Source of the DNA: Chaenocephalus aceratus
Taxonomy: Eukaryota; Chordata; Actinopteri; Perciformes; Channichthyidae
Reading direction: 5' to 3'
Length of the DNA: 64,000 nucleotides
NCBI GenBank assembly: GCA_023974075.1
Contig: CM043797.1
Coordinates: 34,963,639-35,027,638, forward strand
This document shows positions 37,770 through 49,685 of the stretch, in pieces. Below the pieces are notes generated by a model. That model made no database searches. It saw nothing but the letters and a program-made list of their open reading frames with translations, and was not told the origin of the DNA. The position numbers and the translations under genes are program-made. How positions within the stretch are numbered: the first letter of the stretch is position 1; each line of letters starts with the position of its first letter.

Positions 37770-39791
37770 ACTGATCTGCTTCTTGGCCTCTGTCTGGCCA
37801 CATAGCCTCATCTACGTCACAGCGTATGTCTTCCCTTGCAAGGCGGCAGCGTGGGAAATATCTCCTTGCGTGTCGACACCACCCTTGACAGGATTCCGCA
37901 GAGATGTCCCGACAGCCAGTATTCATTGCGTCCAAAAGGGGCATTCTGTCATGAGGATGATGGTCATAAACCTTCCATCTCCAGGCAGAGAAGAACTCCT
38001 CAATGGGGTTTAGAAATGGGGAGTATGGAGGGAGGAGCTCCATGGCCATGTGTGGATGAGCCTCAAACCATGCCCTCACGTCACGAGAGTGGTGAATGCC
38101 ACATTGTCCCTATGACCACGTGGACCGACCTCACTCGATCCTCTCTTTCTGGTGGCACAAGTCGGTCAGACAGGACATCCAGGAAGGCAAGGACACGTTG
38201 CGTGTTATATGCTCCCATTACAGGGATGTGAGCAAGGAACGCCTTGTGTCGAGATAGCCGCACACAATGTTATGTTTCCTCCTCTTTGGCCTGGAACAAA
38301 GACTGTTGCTCTTTGCCCATAGGGTTCCTCCCACGTCCCTCACTTTGGAGAAGGTGTGAAGCCTGCTTCATCCACATATACAAAACATGTGGTAATGCAT
38401 TGCCTTCCAGCTCCATCATTCGCTAAAGAAAATGAAACAACAGAGGACCGTTTTACATTACTGTAAGCAGTCCGACATACTAACAATATAGGCAAGCCAT
38501 CACTGTGATTGAGGTCCTTACCTGTACATACCGGTGCCTTAACTCCTTCACACGGTCAGAGTTGCGTTCAAAAGGAACCGTATAGATCTGTTTCATTCTG
38601 AGGTGGGTGCCTCTTTATTAACACACCCGGTCAATGGTTGCAACACTTATAGAGGGAATGTACTGAAGACATCCTGGTCTGCAATTATTCTGGACTGAAT
38701 CTCCCTTAAGCGGATTTCATTGTTGGCCACAACCATATCAACAATGGCAGACTCTTGTTCTGGAGTAAAGGCCTTTCCTCTGCCACCAGAGCGGGGTGTT
38801 ATGTACTGTAATATAAAAACAGTGATCGAAACCTACATAAAAATAGAAATGCATGAAGTGCTGTAAAAAAGGGTTACAGTAGCTTACCTATTTGGTGCCT
38901 GAAGGATCCTAATAATGATGCCACTGCTGATCTCCGTATATTGGGCTGAACCCTTTGGCCAGCCTCACACGAGGGACATGCCATGGTTTATGACGGGGTC
39001 CACAATAGTTCAACGGGTGTTGTCCGAAACTACTGTTCGCCATTGGTCCCCTTTCAAACTCTTCCACCACGCATACGTACATCCCTCCCTCTTCCTCTCT
39101 GAACATCAGGGTTCCCTCTTCCTCTCTGAACAACAGGGTTCCCTCTTCCTCGCTGAACAACAGGGTTCCCTCTTCCTCGCTGAACAACAGGGTTCCCTCT
39201 TCCAACAGGGTTCCCTCTTCCTCTGTGAACCATCAGGGTTCCTCTTCCCTCGCTGAACAACAGGGTTCCCTCTTCCTCTGTGAACATCAGGGTTCCCTCT
39301 TCCTCTCTGAACAACAGGGTTCCCTCTTCCTCTCTGAACAACAGGGTTCCCCTCTTCTCTGTGAACATCAGGGTTCCCTCTTCCCTCTGAACATCAGGGT
39401 TCCCTCTTCCTCTCTGAACAACAGGGTTCCCTCTTCCTCTGTGAACATCAGGGTTCCCTCTTCCTCTCTGAACAACAGGATTCCCTCTTCCTCTCTGAAC
39501 AACAGGGTTCCCTCTTCCTCTCTGAACAACAGGGTTCCCTCTTCCTCTGTGAACATCAGGGTTCCCTCTTCCTCTCTGAACATCAGGGTTCCCTCTTCCT
39601 CTGTGAACATCAGGGTTCCCTCTTCCTCTCTGAACATCAGGGTTCCCTCTTCCTCTGTGAACATCAGGGTTCCCTCTTCCTCGCTGAACATCAGGGTTCC
39701 CTCTCCTCTCTGAACAACAGGGTTCCCTCTCCTCTCTGAACAACAGGGTTCCTTCTTCCTCTCAGAGCTCCTCTACCTACTCGATCAGCCA
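37770..39791 (-). pseudogene. broken IS630/Tc1-family transposase (three exons)
   Basis: It reads right to left. The ATG at 39791 opens MADRVGRGALRGRRNPVVQ, leading into the RG-rich repeat, then a helix-turn-helix part (GQRVQPNIRRSAVASLLGSF) with donor GTAAGCT near 38887. Exon 2 starts after ATATTACAG (38805; EQESAIVDMVVANNEIRLRE, VPFERNSDRVKELRHRYVQ). Exon 3 runs from about 38425 to 37770. It holds YVDEAGF (first catalytic Asp), DNVAF (second Asp) and LPPYSPFLNPIEEFF (third acid, Glu). In-frame stops and at least three frameshifts break all exons, so no active enzyme is made. Confidence 0.85.
39098..39760. repeat. 27-bp minisatellite, about 25 copies, inside the transposase exon
   Basis: The unit is of type CCTCTTCCTCTCTGAACAACAGGGTT. 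Two variants intermix: TCTCTGAACAACAGGG and TCTGTGAACATCAGGG. Since 27 is divisible by three, both strands stay open. On the minus strand it encodes nine-residue repeats RGRGNPVVQ or RGRGNPDVH. A few 26-bp units shift frame. Flanking sequence on both sides is transposase N-terminal code, so the array expanded from the RG-rich segment of that gene. Confidence 0.9.
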
Positions 39792-39924
39792 TTTTGTTCA
39801 CACAACATCTTACTGAAGTGAGGGAGGTCTTTTATAGGATTCTCACTAATTACAATTACTATAGGAAAAGTCATTGATATCAGCTAACATCATTACTGTA
39901 AGGTATTCAGTACATTCATTACAT

Positions 39925-40106
39925 ATGACTTGTTAGACGCTTTTATCCAAAGAGACTTACATACTCAATACTGTGGACAATCCCCCACAGGAGCAATTTG
40001 GGGTGAAGGGTCTCAGGGACACAACGACATGCTGACTGCAGTGGGGTTTGAACCTGTGACCCCCTGACCCCAACACCAAGGCTCTATCCACTGCGCCACA
40101 CCCCTC
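39925..40106 (-). mobile_element. tRNA-derived SINE, copy 2 (reverse), nested in the transposon
   Basis: Reverse complement of the SINE at 27954-28145: tail TTAGACGCTTTTATCCAAAG at the left, body CACAACGACATGCTGACTGC, box B complement GGTTTGAACC, and box A complement CCACTGCGCCAC at the right end. Inserted in the 5' part of the IS630/Tc1 element, upstream of its transposase start. Confidence 0.82.
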
Positions 40107-40484
40107 CCTGTAACACATTCCATGCAGTTACCTTTTTCAATGGGGTGATTGACTGATAACAAGTGTTAATATTTTGCACATCAAGTGTCAATTAGTGTAG
40201 CTATGGTCTAAGTTTATGAGGAGTAAGTGTTATCCACTGTGAGAAGATCATTTTGTTTTGTAGACATGAGTTACACAAAAGATTTTGATGTTTGTGTAGA
40301 GAATTGTAACTTCAGTTAGAGAATTGTGTGATCTGTTTTGCAAAACACTGCTGAGCATCTGCATGTTGTGTGATATCAATGATACATGGTATACTGTTGT
40401 AGAGAAATGGTTTTCTGGCTGTGCTGTTGGTTTGATGAAAGGAATTTTGATTCTAAATAGTGGGTTAGCGATTGAGAAAAACTG

Positions 40485-42700
40485 TAATTGAGTGGGTATA
40501 GGTCAGCTTGTTGTGTGAACAATGTGGACCTTTGTCCAGCCTTCTGGCAGTGAGAGCAACTGTCCACATAAGCTTTAGTATTTAGTCCAACTGAACACAT
40601 TTTTTGGTATATAAAAATGACTAAATCCGTGTTTAGGCTACAGAGTGCTTTAGAGAAGGTATTCAACCACACCAGGTGAGACTAGAAATAGGAGTTTTCT
40701 TTGGTTAAGCCTTTAGCAATGTTACATGGTAGACTTGTTTGGTACTGAAGGTGAAATTAACATCAAGCAAAGACAAACCAAACCAAAGAGGAAGGAAGAA
40801 AGTTCTGACTGTTGGCTCAAGAGATTGGGAGAGGGGATCCGTGGAATTAGAGGAAGCCATCTGACATTTTAGGGGAAATGAAGCATTGGTGTAATCTAGC
40901 TCAGCAAACAGGGTTTTATGAGGAACCACAATTAAAAATGCGGGAGAAGAAATGGAGGAAATGCAAATGATAAGATTATATTTGTGCGTGTGGCACGTGG
41001 AAACTAATGCTACCACAGATGGAACAATCGAACATGTCTGTCGTTTTAGCAGAAAAGAGCAGCAATGGCACATATAGTCCAGGGTTACCAGAGTGGGATA
41101 CATAGTGTGTGTGTGTGTGTGTGTACAGTATACACGCTCACATCACTGTACACACACACACACACACTCCATATGTGGGAGTTGCCTACACAGTTTCACA
41201 ATGTGTGTTTGACAGCAAACAAACACAAAGTAACATCAACACTGACCAAATGACCTTACAACGGGCCAAATGACAGCAGATGATCGTTTCTCAAATTACT
41301 GATATTATAAGACCAGAAATATCTGTATAATCGTGCCTTGATAAGTCGAGTTCTGTATGATCACCGAAATAGTGTCTAATATGTGGTTAGTGGGGGTTAA
41401 GGAGGCCCTTTCACCTTAAAAACTGTAATTAAAAAATAATTGCCTCCTTCTCTGTTTCTACAAATATCAGAGCCTGTGAGGGAAGCTTTTAATAAGCATG
41501 CATAAAGGAACAATCTGCAACTGACTGCACAATCTCAAATAGCAAGGCGGAACTTTGTGTTTTTTTCTACTTTTACTTTGTTCATCCTCTTCGCTCATAT
41601 AAACTTCAATTTGTAATTAAAAATGATTGAATGGATGAATGTGTTCAAAAGGAAGTACGATCTAACCCAGAAACACAATAAACAGTCGTCACCTAACTTC
41701 CTCACAGCCCAAACTAATCTAAGACGTAATTTCGGCGATGCAAAGACCACCTTAAGCTGCACGCAGATCAAAAGTAGCCGTCAGTGGCTCACAGGGAGTT
41801 CCATCTTTATCTAAAACAGGTGCTGCCGTGTATCACTCCGCAGACAGCTGTGCTACTTGTGATGTGAAAGACAATACGTTGAATTTCACTCTGAAGACAA
41901 GAGCATTGACCTTGTGACCAGTGCGCACTCATTGGTAAGACTCCGACAGATTAAATGCAGGCATCTGTTTTCAAACCGTCAAACCAATAATAAAGTCACT
42001 TATCTACTGAATTGAAAGCCCATATTGCTTTGTAATCAGTGTATCATTATGATATTCATACACTTTGAGTGTGGAGGAACAGTTAGAGTTGAACTGCATG
42101 ATCCGTGTCAGATTGCACCTGTGCCATGTATATTAATCACTTATATGTTAACATATGATTTAAACTCTAAACTAACATTACAACAACAAAAAAGGCTTAT
42201 CCTTATTATCTGTCAACTGTTATCCGCCCTATACTGTGCTTTCATTTCTCTTATTGCTGTTGCTGCTATGAGAGCTGCATTTCATAACAGGGATCAATAC
42301 ATATTTATCTTATCTAAAAACAATTGACAACCCAGGACTTCTCTAGAAACCTTGGAAACCTTAAAAGTGAACGCATATTAATCACAACTATAAACCAAAC
42401 GTCCTCCCGTACTGTAACTCCAGGGTGGATGTTTAACATGAATTGGATGGTATTGAAAAGCCAAAGAAAGAGACAAGAGCCATGTGTTACACTGACTGGA
42501 GACCACTGGACATCAATAAGAACCATCACTACCTCCACCATAACTCCCACAATGCACTGGTTCGTGAGGTGAAAACAGAGGAAAGGCACTTAAGATAGTT
42601 CAAGTAAATACGAGTATATTAAACTTGTGATTAATCACAGAATATTGTCGTAGTTAACGTGATCACACTTTTAATTGATTGACAGCGCTATTTATCTGAT
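40485..42700. other. intergenic between dscam and bace2; no gene seen
   Basis: Contains a hairpin-prone pair of a GT run (about 41105-41124) and a CA run (about 41150-41166). No exon, RNA gene or complete element is recognised. Short frames here have no visible similarity. Confidence 0.5.
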
Positions 42701-42704
42701 CTTA

Positions 42705-43277
42705 TCCATTACATTACATTACATTGCATTTAGCTGACGCTTTTATCCAAAGCGACTTACAATAAGTGCATTCGACCAAGAAGATACAACCTTGAAGAAA
42801 ACAGAATCATATAAGTGCATCAGGTTTCATAGAGCCAAAACATTTCAAGTGCTACTCAACTGGCTGTAGATAAGCCAGTCCTTTGTTAGTATATAAGTGC
42901 TCTGTTAATAGTTCTATCGCTCGAGGTGGAGTCGAAAGAGATGAGTTTTCAGTCTGCGCCGGAAGGTGTGTAAGCTTTCTGCCGTCCTGATGTCAATGGG
43001 GAGCTCATTCCACCATTTTGGAGCCAGGATAGCAAACCCACGTGTTTTTGCTGATGGGAACTTGGGTCCCCTTCGCAGTGCGGGTGCAGCGAGTCGTTTG
43101 GCTGATGCAGAGCGAAGTGCACGTGCTGGGGTGTACGGTTTAACCATGTCCTGGATGTAGGAAGGGCCAGATCCATTCGCAGCATGGTACGCAAGTACCA
43201 GTGTCTTGAAGTGGATTCTAGCAGTTACCGGAAGCCAGTGGAAGGGAGCGGAGGAGCGGAGTGGTGTGGGAAAACCC
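42705..43277 (-). pseudogene. L2-type LINE reverse-transcriptase C-terminus, 5'-truncated
   Basis: On the minus strand the frame carries LPVTARIHFKTLVLAYHAANGS, then GPSYIQDMVKPYTPARALRS, then ILAPKWWNELPIDIRTAESL and FRRRLKTHLFRLHL. This pattern is the C-terminal part of L2/CR1-type non-LTR reverse transcriptases (hWLPV..RI.FK, APSY, WN.LP..IR, LKTHLF). The 3' end is TTGTAAGTCGCTTTGGATAAA with a short ATTAC repeat at 42708. Only the last part of ORF2 remains; the rest is lost, as expected of incomplete reverse transcription. Confidence 0.85.
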
Positions 43278-43525
43278 TATCTTGGTTTGATGTATCCCCA
43301 TTTCAACAGGTCATACACATTTGGATATATTGCATGATTTAAGCACAGCACTATGGTCTAAGTAACATAATTCAATGTGTCCACTGCCATGCTTTGAATA
43401 TGAGTAGAATGGATTTTTGGCTGGGTTTGACTTTACTATGGGTAAGGGGGGATTGCAGTTCATTTTAGCCCCCCAGCATGATGCCTAAACAGCGGTAAGT
43501 GAATGTGACAATGAGACCCCGGGGT

Positions 43526-43526
<1 letters not shown>

Positions 43527-43578
<52 letters not shown>
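43527..43578. repeat. (GT)n microsatellite
   Basis: About 25 GT repeats in the dscam-bace2 intergenic region. Confidence 0.97.
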
Positions 43579-43580
<2 letters not shown>

Positions 43581-45222
43581 ACATGTGCCACCATGTCTGT
43601 GTGCATACAAAGGGAAGAAGTGGAGCACATATGAAACTATTCATGAACACTGCTCACTGCAGGTCGTGACTCCTCTGATGTTACTGGCATGGGATGTGTG
43701 CCCTGTATATTATTGCCAGATTCATCATGGACCATAAAGTAAGACATTAATCAGAGGGGTTATAGAGGGGATATCTGTGGATGTGCAGTATTATAATTTA
43801 TCCCACAAAACAATGTAAGGTCTAATGTGTGTTATCTTTTTGTATAAAAGCTGTAGGTAATTTCACTTAAATATTAAAGGGGGAGCATATTTAAGAATCT
43901 AAATATATAGTCAAGCACTACATTTGGATTACATGTATGGTAAATGAAAGAAGATGGATTAAAACATGGATTGATTGAACTTCATCTTCATTTCAGGGAA
44001 TTTGGTTAATCAGTGTTTTTGTGTTTCATCAGATAGTATGTTATTGTTATCATCTCTGTACCTTACTGCCTTAACTTTAGACATTTATTTGATAAAACAA
44101 CATGAAAATGCATAAAAGTAAACAGACAAAACACATAAATGACATTATTAGCTTAATCAGTACATAAATAGTGACCGGGCCTTGAGAAAAGGTTCATATT
44201 GAGGGTAATTTTGGCTGAAACTTAATCATTGTTTTCCTTTATGAAATGTTTTTATGTTAACAGGTTACTCATTTATTGTGCCACTCCAGCTAATCTCATT
44301 TCAAATGAAATACTTGTGTTTATTGTCAGTTGGACTCAAAAATAAAAGTTTAAGACCATATCTGTTACGGCAAAAGGCTTTCAACATCGTTCCTCTAAAT
44401 TGTACACTAAAGTAAAAAAACATCCTATTGATATTTATTTGCTGCATTTGATGTTGAGGTAATCCGAAAGTAAGACGAAGTAATCAGATTACACTACTTT
44501 TATATTTTGATACTTAGATTACGTTACTGATTAACCCCCAATCCTGAAAATAAAGAAATGTCACCTCAACTATGTCTCTTCACCACACATGTTGGAACAC
44601 TCACCCAGAGTCCCTGGCCAACGCCCCTCCCTGTCCCTCCGGCCCCCCCTGTCCCCGGCGTGTGTGCAGACAGGCACCCAGAGGAGGATCAGGTTACCTT
44701 TACACTATGCGACACTATGCAACCCATTAACTCAGAATAGAAACATTCTCAGCACCGGTATTTGCTAAGACAATGACATTGATAAGAGACAAGCCGCGCT
44801 CGTGGCTCCTGACAGAAGTGAGTGTACGGTTACATGTGGCTCCTCAACAGAGTTCAGGGCGGTGTGCTCTTACCCTCTGCTGGTCCCAGCGGGATGCAAA
44901 GACACCTGCAGGTCAATCAGCATCAGCACACATGCACACTCTTTAAATTAGGACTGCTTTAACAGGGGGGGGGGGTGGTTGCAGAAGTTAACATGTCAAA
45001 GGGACTAATGATAGCATATTTAGGAGAAGTGGTCCTGTGGAGGTCAGTGGCAAGAGCAAAGGAGTAAAGTTCTGAGGTCTGATCACCTCCTCTGAAGGGC
45101 ATCAAACAAGAACGGAAGGAACTACCTTACAGTATATGGCGGGATAGACTTAGATGTTTAGATCTATCCATCTATCTATCTACAACAAGCTAGCAAAAAA
45201 TGGCTATCTATTTATATCTAAG
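43579..45222. other. intergenic; only a family F fragment seen
   Basis: A short family F fragment is present at about 44455-44545 (GTAATCCGAAAGTAAG, CAGATTACACTACTTTTAT). The remainder shows no gene or complete repeat. A G-run of about ten bases occurs near 44966. Confidence 0.5.
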
Positions 45223-45713
45223 TTAAAGTGGACCCATCATGCTATATTTGAATAATATATTGTAGGGCCATACCTATATAAAACATGTCTGTGAAGTCTT
45301 TTTTTCAAAATACCAAACAGATCATGCATTTTAGCCATGCCTCATTTCGCTCCATTTGCTCTTTTCCAGCCCTGTTTTTGTAAGGGCTGATTCTGCTTTT
45401 GTGGCAGACTACAGCGCCACTTACAGGCCTGGCATATGTACTACAGCGTCTCCAGCGCTTTCTTGCGGTCTCTCATTCCCCTGATAGGTGGAGAGTTGCC
45501 CATATAGGCGGAGAACCCCTTTTCTGTCAGAAAAAAATTCAAATCTGGATCAGTCTGTATCAGATCCGTTGCAGCCCCGTTTTTAGAAATTTGGGTATGG
45601 AGGAAAAGAGAGAGGGTTGTGTTTTCTGACACAACCCAGTTCCCTGACCGGGGGCACATATTCATGTATAAAAGACGTACAAAAGTGCATTTTGCATGGT
45701 AGGTCCCCTTTAA
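45223..45713. mobile_element. TTAA-flanked MITE family G
   Basis: TTAA at 45223-45226 and 45710-45713. Ends AAAGTGGACCCATCATGC and GCATGGTAGGTCCCCTTTAA are imperfect inverted repeats. Non-coding 490-bp body. The type resembles abundant fish MITEs that use TTAA targets; no other copy is in the window. Confidence 0.75.
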
Positions 45714-46844
45714 CGTTTGCTATTTACTTAGTTAGCTAGCTTACATTAACTTCCCATATTACAAGATAGCTATCTTGCTAGCAAATGTTAGCTACGGCTA
45801 AATTGGTGGCTCTTGTAATTTAAATTGGGATTATTGTTTTACACCCTATGGTTAAACATGCACTCTGGACCTGTGTCTATCAGGCAGTAAAAATAGTTAT
45901 CAAAACATGGTTGACATGATTTTTTTAATCTGACCGGCTGCTCTCCTACAGCCAGCAGCTCCTCGCAGCTCAAAATATCGCTGTAAATATTGGTAATCTA
46001 AATGGATAGTTTATCGCTTTTTACTTAATAACAGTTCATTCAAAAGCTTGAAAATAGTTTCTTTGGCATGTAAAAGTTGAAAAAGCTGGCGATGCTATGC
46101 AATGTACAGTAATAGCAATACGCGCTTTATTGCGGAAGTAACGACAGCGCCCTAGAGCAGGCTAAACATTAGGTGAATATAAACATACCATTTGTAACTG
46201 TGAGTTTAGACTTTGCCACTGATCAACACACACTGTTTCTCCTTTTATGCTTTTTACAAGTTTGTTATCTGTGTTTTGGAAGGAAGCTGAAGATGACGTG
46301 GTTGTGTTGGGCTTCCCACACATTTATGAGCCAATCAAGGAGCCAGCAGAGTTAGCACGGCCGCAGGCATTCATGTTTTAAATTTCAAGGTTTCAATTAG
46401 CACTTTTTAAAATGCATGCAACTGCTCTGATTTAAGCGTTATCTCATCATCTATATCTCAGAATAGAAAATAAAAGCCCATTCCCGAATAGAGTTGATAT
46501 AGGGCTTTAATATCTTACTCTAAATTACTCATTGTAATTTAGATCCTACATTAAATGACCCCCGACAGTTATGACAGGATTTCAGAGGCGAGTCATTTCT
46601 TCACAACAGCTCCACATTTTCGGGAATACTGTATTTTAAACTATAGGACTTCAGTTCCACTCTGCAGAATGGACCACACCGTTACTTGCCCTACAGTAAC
46701 CTTTTTCCATCTCCCTCTCAATTCTCGATACCAACACCCCAGCCTGCTACAGCAAACCCAGCCCGTTTCCCATTGGTTAGCCCCAAGGCACAGAGGAGCA
46801 TATCTGTAGCCAACCTTGACGTGCTAAACTAGGACGCTGAAGGG

Positions 46845-47035
46845 GACAGAAATGGGAGGAGAAGCAGGGGAGCGAGAAGGAGACGAGAGAGAGGGGAAAA
46901 AAGGTAATGAAAGGATGGTGGAAGAGTGGCGGAAATACGGAAGTGAGGATGGAGAGCAGAGAAGGGGACAGAGTAAGGATAGGCGAAGAGAGAAGGTGGA
47001 GAGTAAAAAGGAGGGAGAGAATAGGGGGAGATTTG
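46845..47035. repeat. polypurine (GA-rich) tract
   Basis: A strand-asymmetric purine tract (GGGAGGAGAAGCAGGGGAGC and onward). The open frames on both strands come from this bias and are not genes. Confidence 0.7.
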
Positions 47036-47479
47036 TACTCTGCGCCTGGTCTCCATCTCCTCCATTCTCTGCTTGAAAACAGGAAAAATCAATACACCCA
47101 CAGTCTAGTGTATCCCCACATGAACTGGATCATTACAAATATATAATCAAAACACCCCAGCGTCATCTTTCATCACTATATCCATCATGTGAACGGGCAC
47201 AGATGCGGGTATGTCACCAACGTGCCTGTAACAATGTAATAACCCAATCAATGGCCTTCTAATTATTTCAGTGCCTCGGTTAATTGTCCAGTTAAAGCGG
47301 TCTTTCAGCCTTGACTCTCAGAGAGGCGCCGGAGACAGGATGCTTGTTAACAGATGCACACAGCAGAACCGGGCTGTTGTAATAAGAATATCTGACTTCT
47401 TAGCTTCACAACTCAATCCAACTCAGGGTCGCAGTGTTGCCTAGTAACGATGGCACACTACTGACCTTATCTATGTGGT

Positions 47480-47910
47480 CATAAAAATGTATGAAGGAGC
47501 CCCCCCTCCTCATTCCTCGCCTTCAAACCTCCTCCCTGCCTTCCTACAACCACACCACCACCCTCTCCTCCTCTCGGAGTAGCACCTAGCCAGGGGGCGA
47601 GCACCCTCTGCGCTCCTTCCCCTGCAGGGCAGCTCTGCGGTGGGTGTTATCTGCTATCCCTGTATTTTATTAAGGTGAGGAAAAATGTACACTTTTGCAA
47701 AAAACACAATGCGCTTTTGTGCACTGTACGCTCGAGGTACACGCACGCAGATCACAACAGATACAGCGCTAGTGGGCGGGCGGTGGGAGGCTGGAAGGAT
47801 GCAGATTGCATGCTATGAAACTGATAGATAGCTGTAAGAACAGAGGGACACAGTGAAGCGCAAAGGAGACTCAATCGCACACCGCAAGGTGAGTCTGTGC
47901 ACCAGCCTTC
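47480..47910 (+). promoter_or_regulatory. GC-richer island with a consensus splice donor
   Basis: A single-copy, GC-richer stretch in otherwise AT-rich intergenic DNA. It ends in CACACCGCAAG|GTGAGTC, a good 5' splice site on the plus strand (near 47889). It could be a non-coding first exon and promoter of an unannotated transcript or of an alternative bace2 leader. No frame supports a protein, so this is a weak call. Confidence 0.2.
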
Positions 47911-48483
47911 ATGAGAATATCACTTCAGAGTGGAATCATGCTCTGCAGAAACATGGCAGACTGTGAGGAAATACAGTAAGATAACCTCTGCATCGAGCTT
48001 CAGACATGCTGTGTTTGTGAAAGCAATTTGCCAGTGAGATATGAGATGCATATGATCTCTATCTTCTCATGAGTCCTAAGAGACAGCTTCTCTAATTGGC
48101 TATCACCTTGGAGATACCCGTCCTAATGAGGAAACTAACTCCAGGTGCTGCACCTGATATAACCCCTGAGAGGCACAGGGGGAGTGAGACACATACTGTA
48201 TACACACACACCTGCTCCATCTGTCTGCTTTACAATTAGCACCATCAGGCCTTGCTACTGTATGTCACGATGTTCACCGCAAAGTCAAAGCACAGATCTG
48301 AAAACTGCTTCTATGTAATTTATTCAACAGTGGTTACTAAACTAAGAAGCAGAGACAAAGTTGTTCAGTTCTTTGCAAACAAAACATTGAAGTGTTTTTT
48401 ATTTAAGCAACATTTCTACAAGTCAACATCTATAGCTATTGTTAAACAAATGAGAGAAACAGTCAGACATGCAAGGGACAGAG

Positions 48484-48620
48484 GTGGAATGTAACCAAGT
48501 ACATTTACTCAAGTACAATTATAAGGTACTTGTACTTTACTTGAGTATTTCCACTTCCTGCTACTTAATACTTTCACTTCCACATCTCAGACCAAATGAT
48601 TGTATTTTATACTTCACTAC
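48484..48620. repeat. fragment of a (AAGTACTTAAGTAC)-type DNA repeat
   Basis: GGTGGAATGTAACCAAGTAC, TACTCAAGTACAATTATAAG and TTGAGTATTTCCACTTCCTG match the end of the repeat at 57808. A truncated copy of a common fish element. Confidence 0.55.
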
Positions 48621-48841
48621 ATGTATGTGACAGCTTTAGTTATCACTTACTTTCTACAAATTCAGATTATTACAAAATATAACTACAACAATCAACTAAT
48701 AAATGTGTATGTATTATTATAGATGACTATTATTATAACTTTGACTCTGATAAATGTAACAACCCAGCAGTATATGAAGCAGTGGGAATGAGCTTTTCCT
48801 TTACTAGTTGTGACATTAAAATGCATCAATGTGCCAACATA

Positions 48842-49683
48842 CACTGAACAAAAATATAAACGCAACACTTTTGTTTTTGCTCCCATTTTTCATGAGATCA
48901 ACTCAAAGATCTAAAACATTTTCTATATACACAAAATAACCATTTCTTTCAAATATTGTTCACAAATCTGAAATAATCTGAGATAGTGAGCACTTCTCCT
49001 TTGCCGAGATAATCCATCCCACCTCACAGGTGTGGCATATCAAGATGCTGATTAGACAGCATGATTATTGCACAGGTGTGCCTTAGGCTGGCCACAATAA
49101 AAGGCCACTCTGAAACGTGCATTTTTGCTTTATTGGGGGGGTCTGGGGGGGTCCGAAAACCAGGCAGTATCTGGTGTGAGGGGTAGGGTTAGGGGTAGGG
49201 GTAGGGGTAGGGTTAGGGTAATGTTGTGAATCGAGTGGCCCATGGTGGTGGTGGGGTTATGGTATGGGCAGGCGTATGTAATGGACGACGAACACAGGCC
49301 ACTCGATTCACAACATTACCCTAACCCTAAACCTACCCCAACTCCTCACACCAGATACTGACTGGTTTTCGGACCCCCCCAGACCCCCCCAATAAAGCAA
49401 AAATGCACGTTTCAGAGTGGCCTTTTATTGTGGCCAGCCTAAGGCACACCTGTGCAATAATCATGCTGTCTAATCAGCATCTTGGTATGCCACACCTGTG
49501 AGGTGGGATGGATTATCTCGGCAAAGGAGAAGTGCTCACTATCACAGATTTTTTCAGATTTGTGAACAATATTTGAGAGAAATGGTTATTTTGTGTATAT
49601 AGAAAATGTTTTAGATCTTTGAGTTCATCTCATGAAAAATGGGAGCAAAAACAAAAATGTCGCGTTTATATTTTTGTTCAGTG
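48842..49683. mobile_element. palindromic Tc1-like element with telomere-like core
   Basis: The two arms are long inverted repeats of about 330 bp, starting CACTGAACAAAAATATAAAC on both strands. A TA dinucleotide flanks each end (48840-48841 and 49684-49685), as in Tc1/mariner elements. The arms match a very widespread fish Tc1-like element known for long TIRs. The normal transposase interior is lost except for a scrap (ATGGTGGTGGTGGGGTTATG and GTAATGGACGACGAACAC). Around it lie GGGGTAGGGTTAGGGG-type repeats in opposing orientation. Non-autonomous. Confidence 0.88.
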
Positions 49684-49685
49684 TA

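Larger units (their letters stand above)
37121..40484 (-). mobile_element. IS630/Tc1-type DNA transposon, degraded
   Basis: Ends CAGTTTTTCTCAATTGCTAA and the complement of CAGTTTTTCTCAATCGCTAA continue inward for about 45 bp (CCCACTATTTAGAAT). The TA dinucleotide flanks both sides (37119-37120 and 40485-40486), the Tc1/mariner-IS630 insertion signature. Inside, on the minus strand, are a three-exon broken transposase, a minisatellite and a SINE insertion. It lies between dscam and bace2. Confidence 0.88.

Noticed and set aside
39225..39713. Plus-strand repetitive frame (SLNNRVPSS-type)
   Set aside because: The 27-bp minisatellite leaves all frames open; the coding sense is the minus-strand transposase.
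42966..43160. Plus-strand frame in the LINE fragment
   Set aside because: Opposite-strand shadow of the reverse-transcriptase C-terminus.
46829..47101. Frames on both strands in a GA-rich region
   Set aside because: Open only because of polypurine/polypyrimidine bias.
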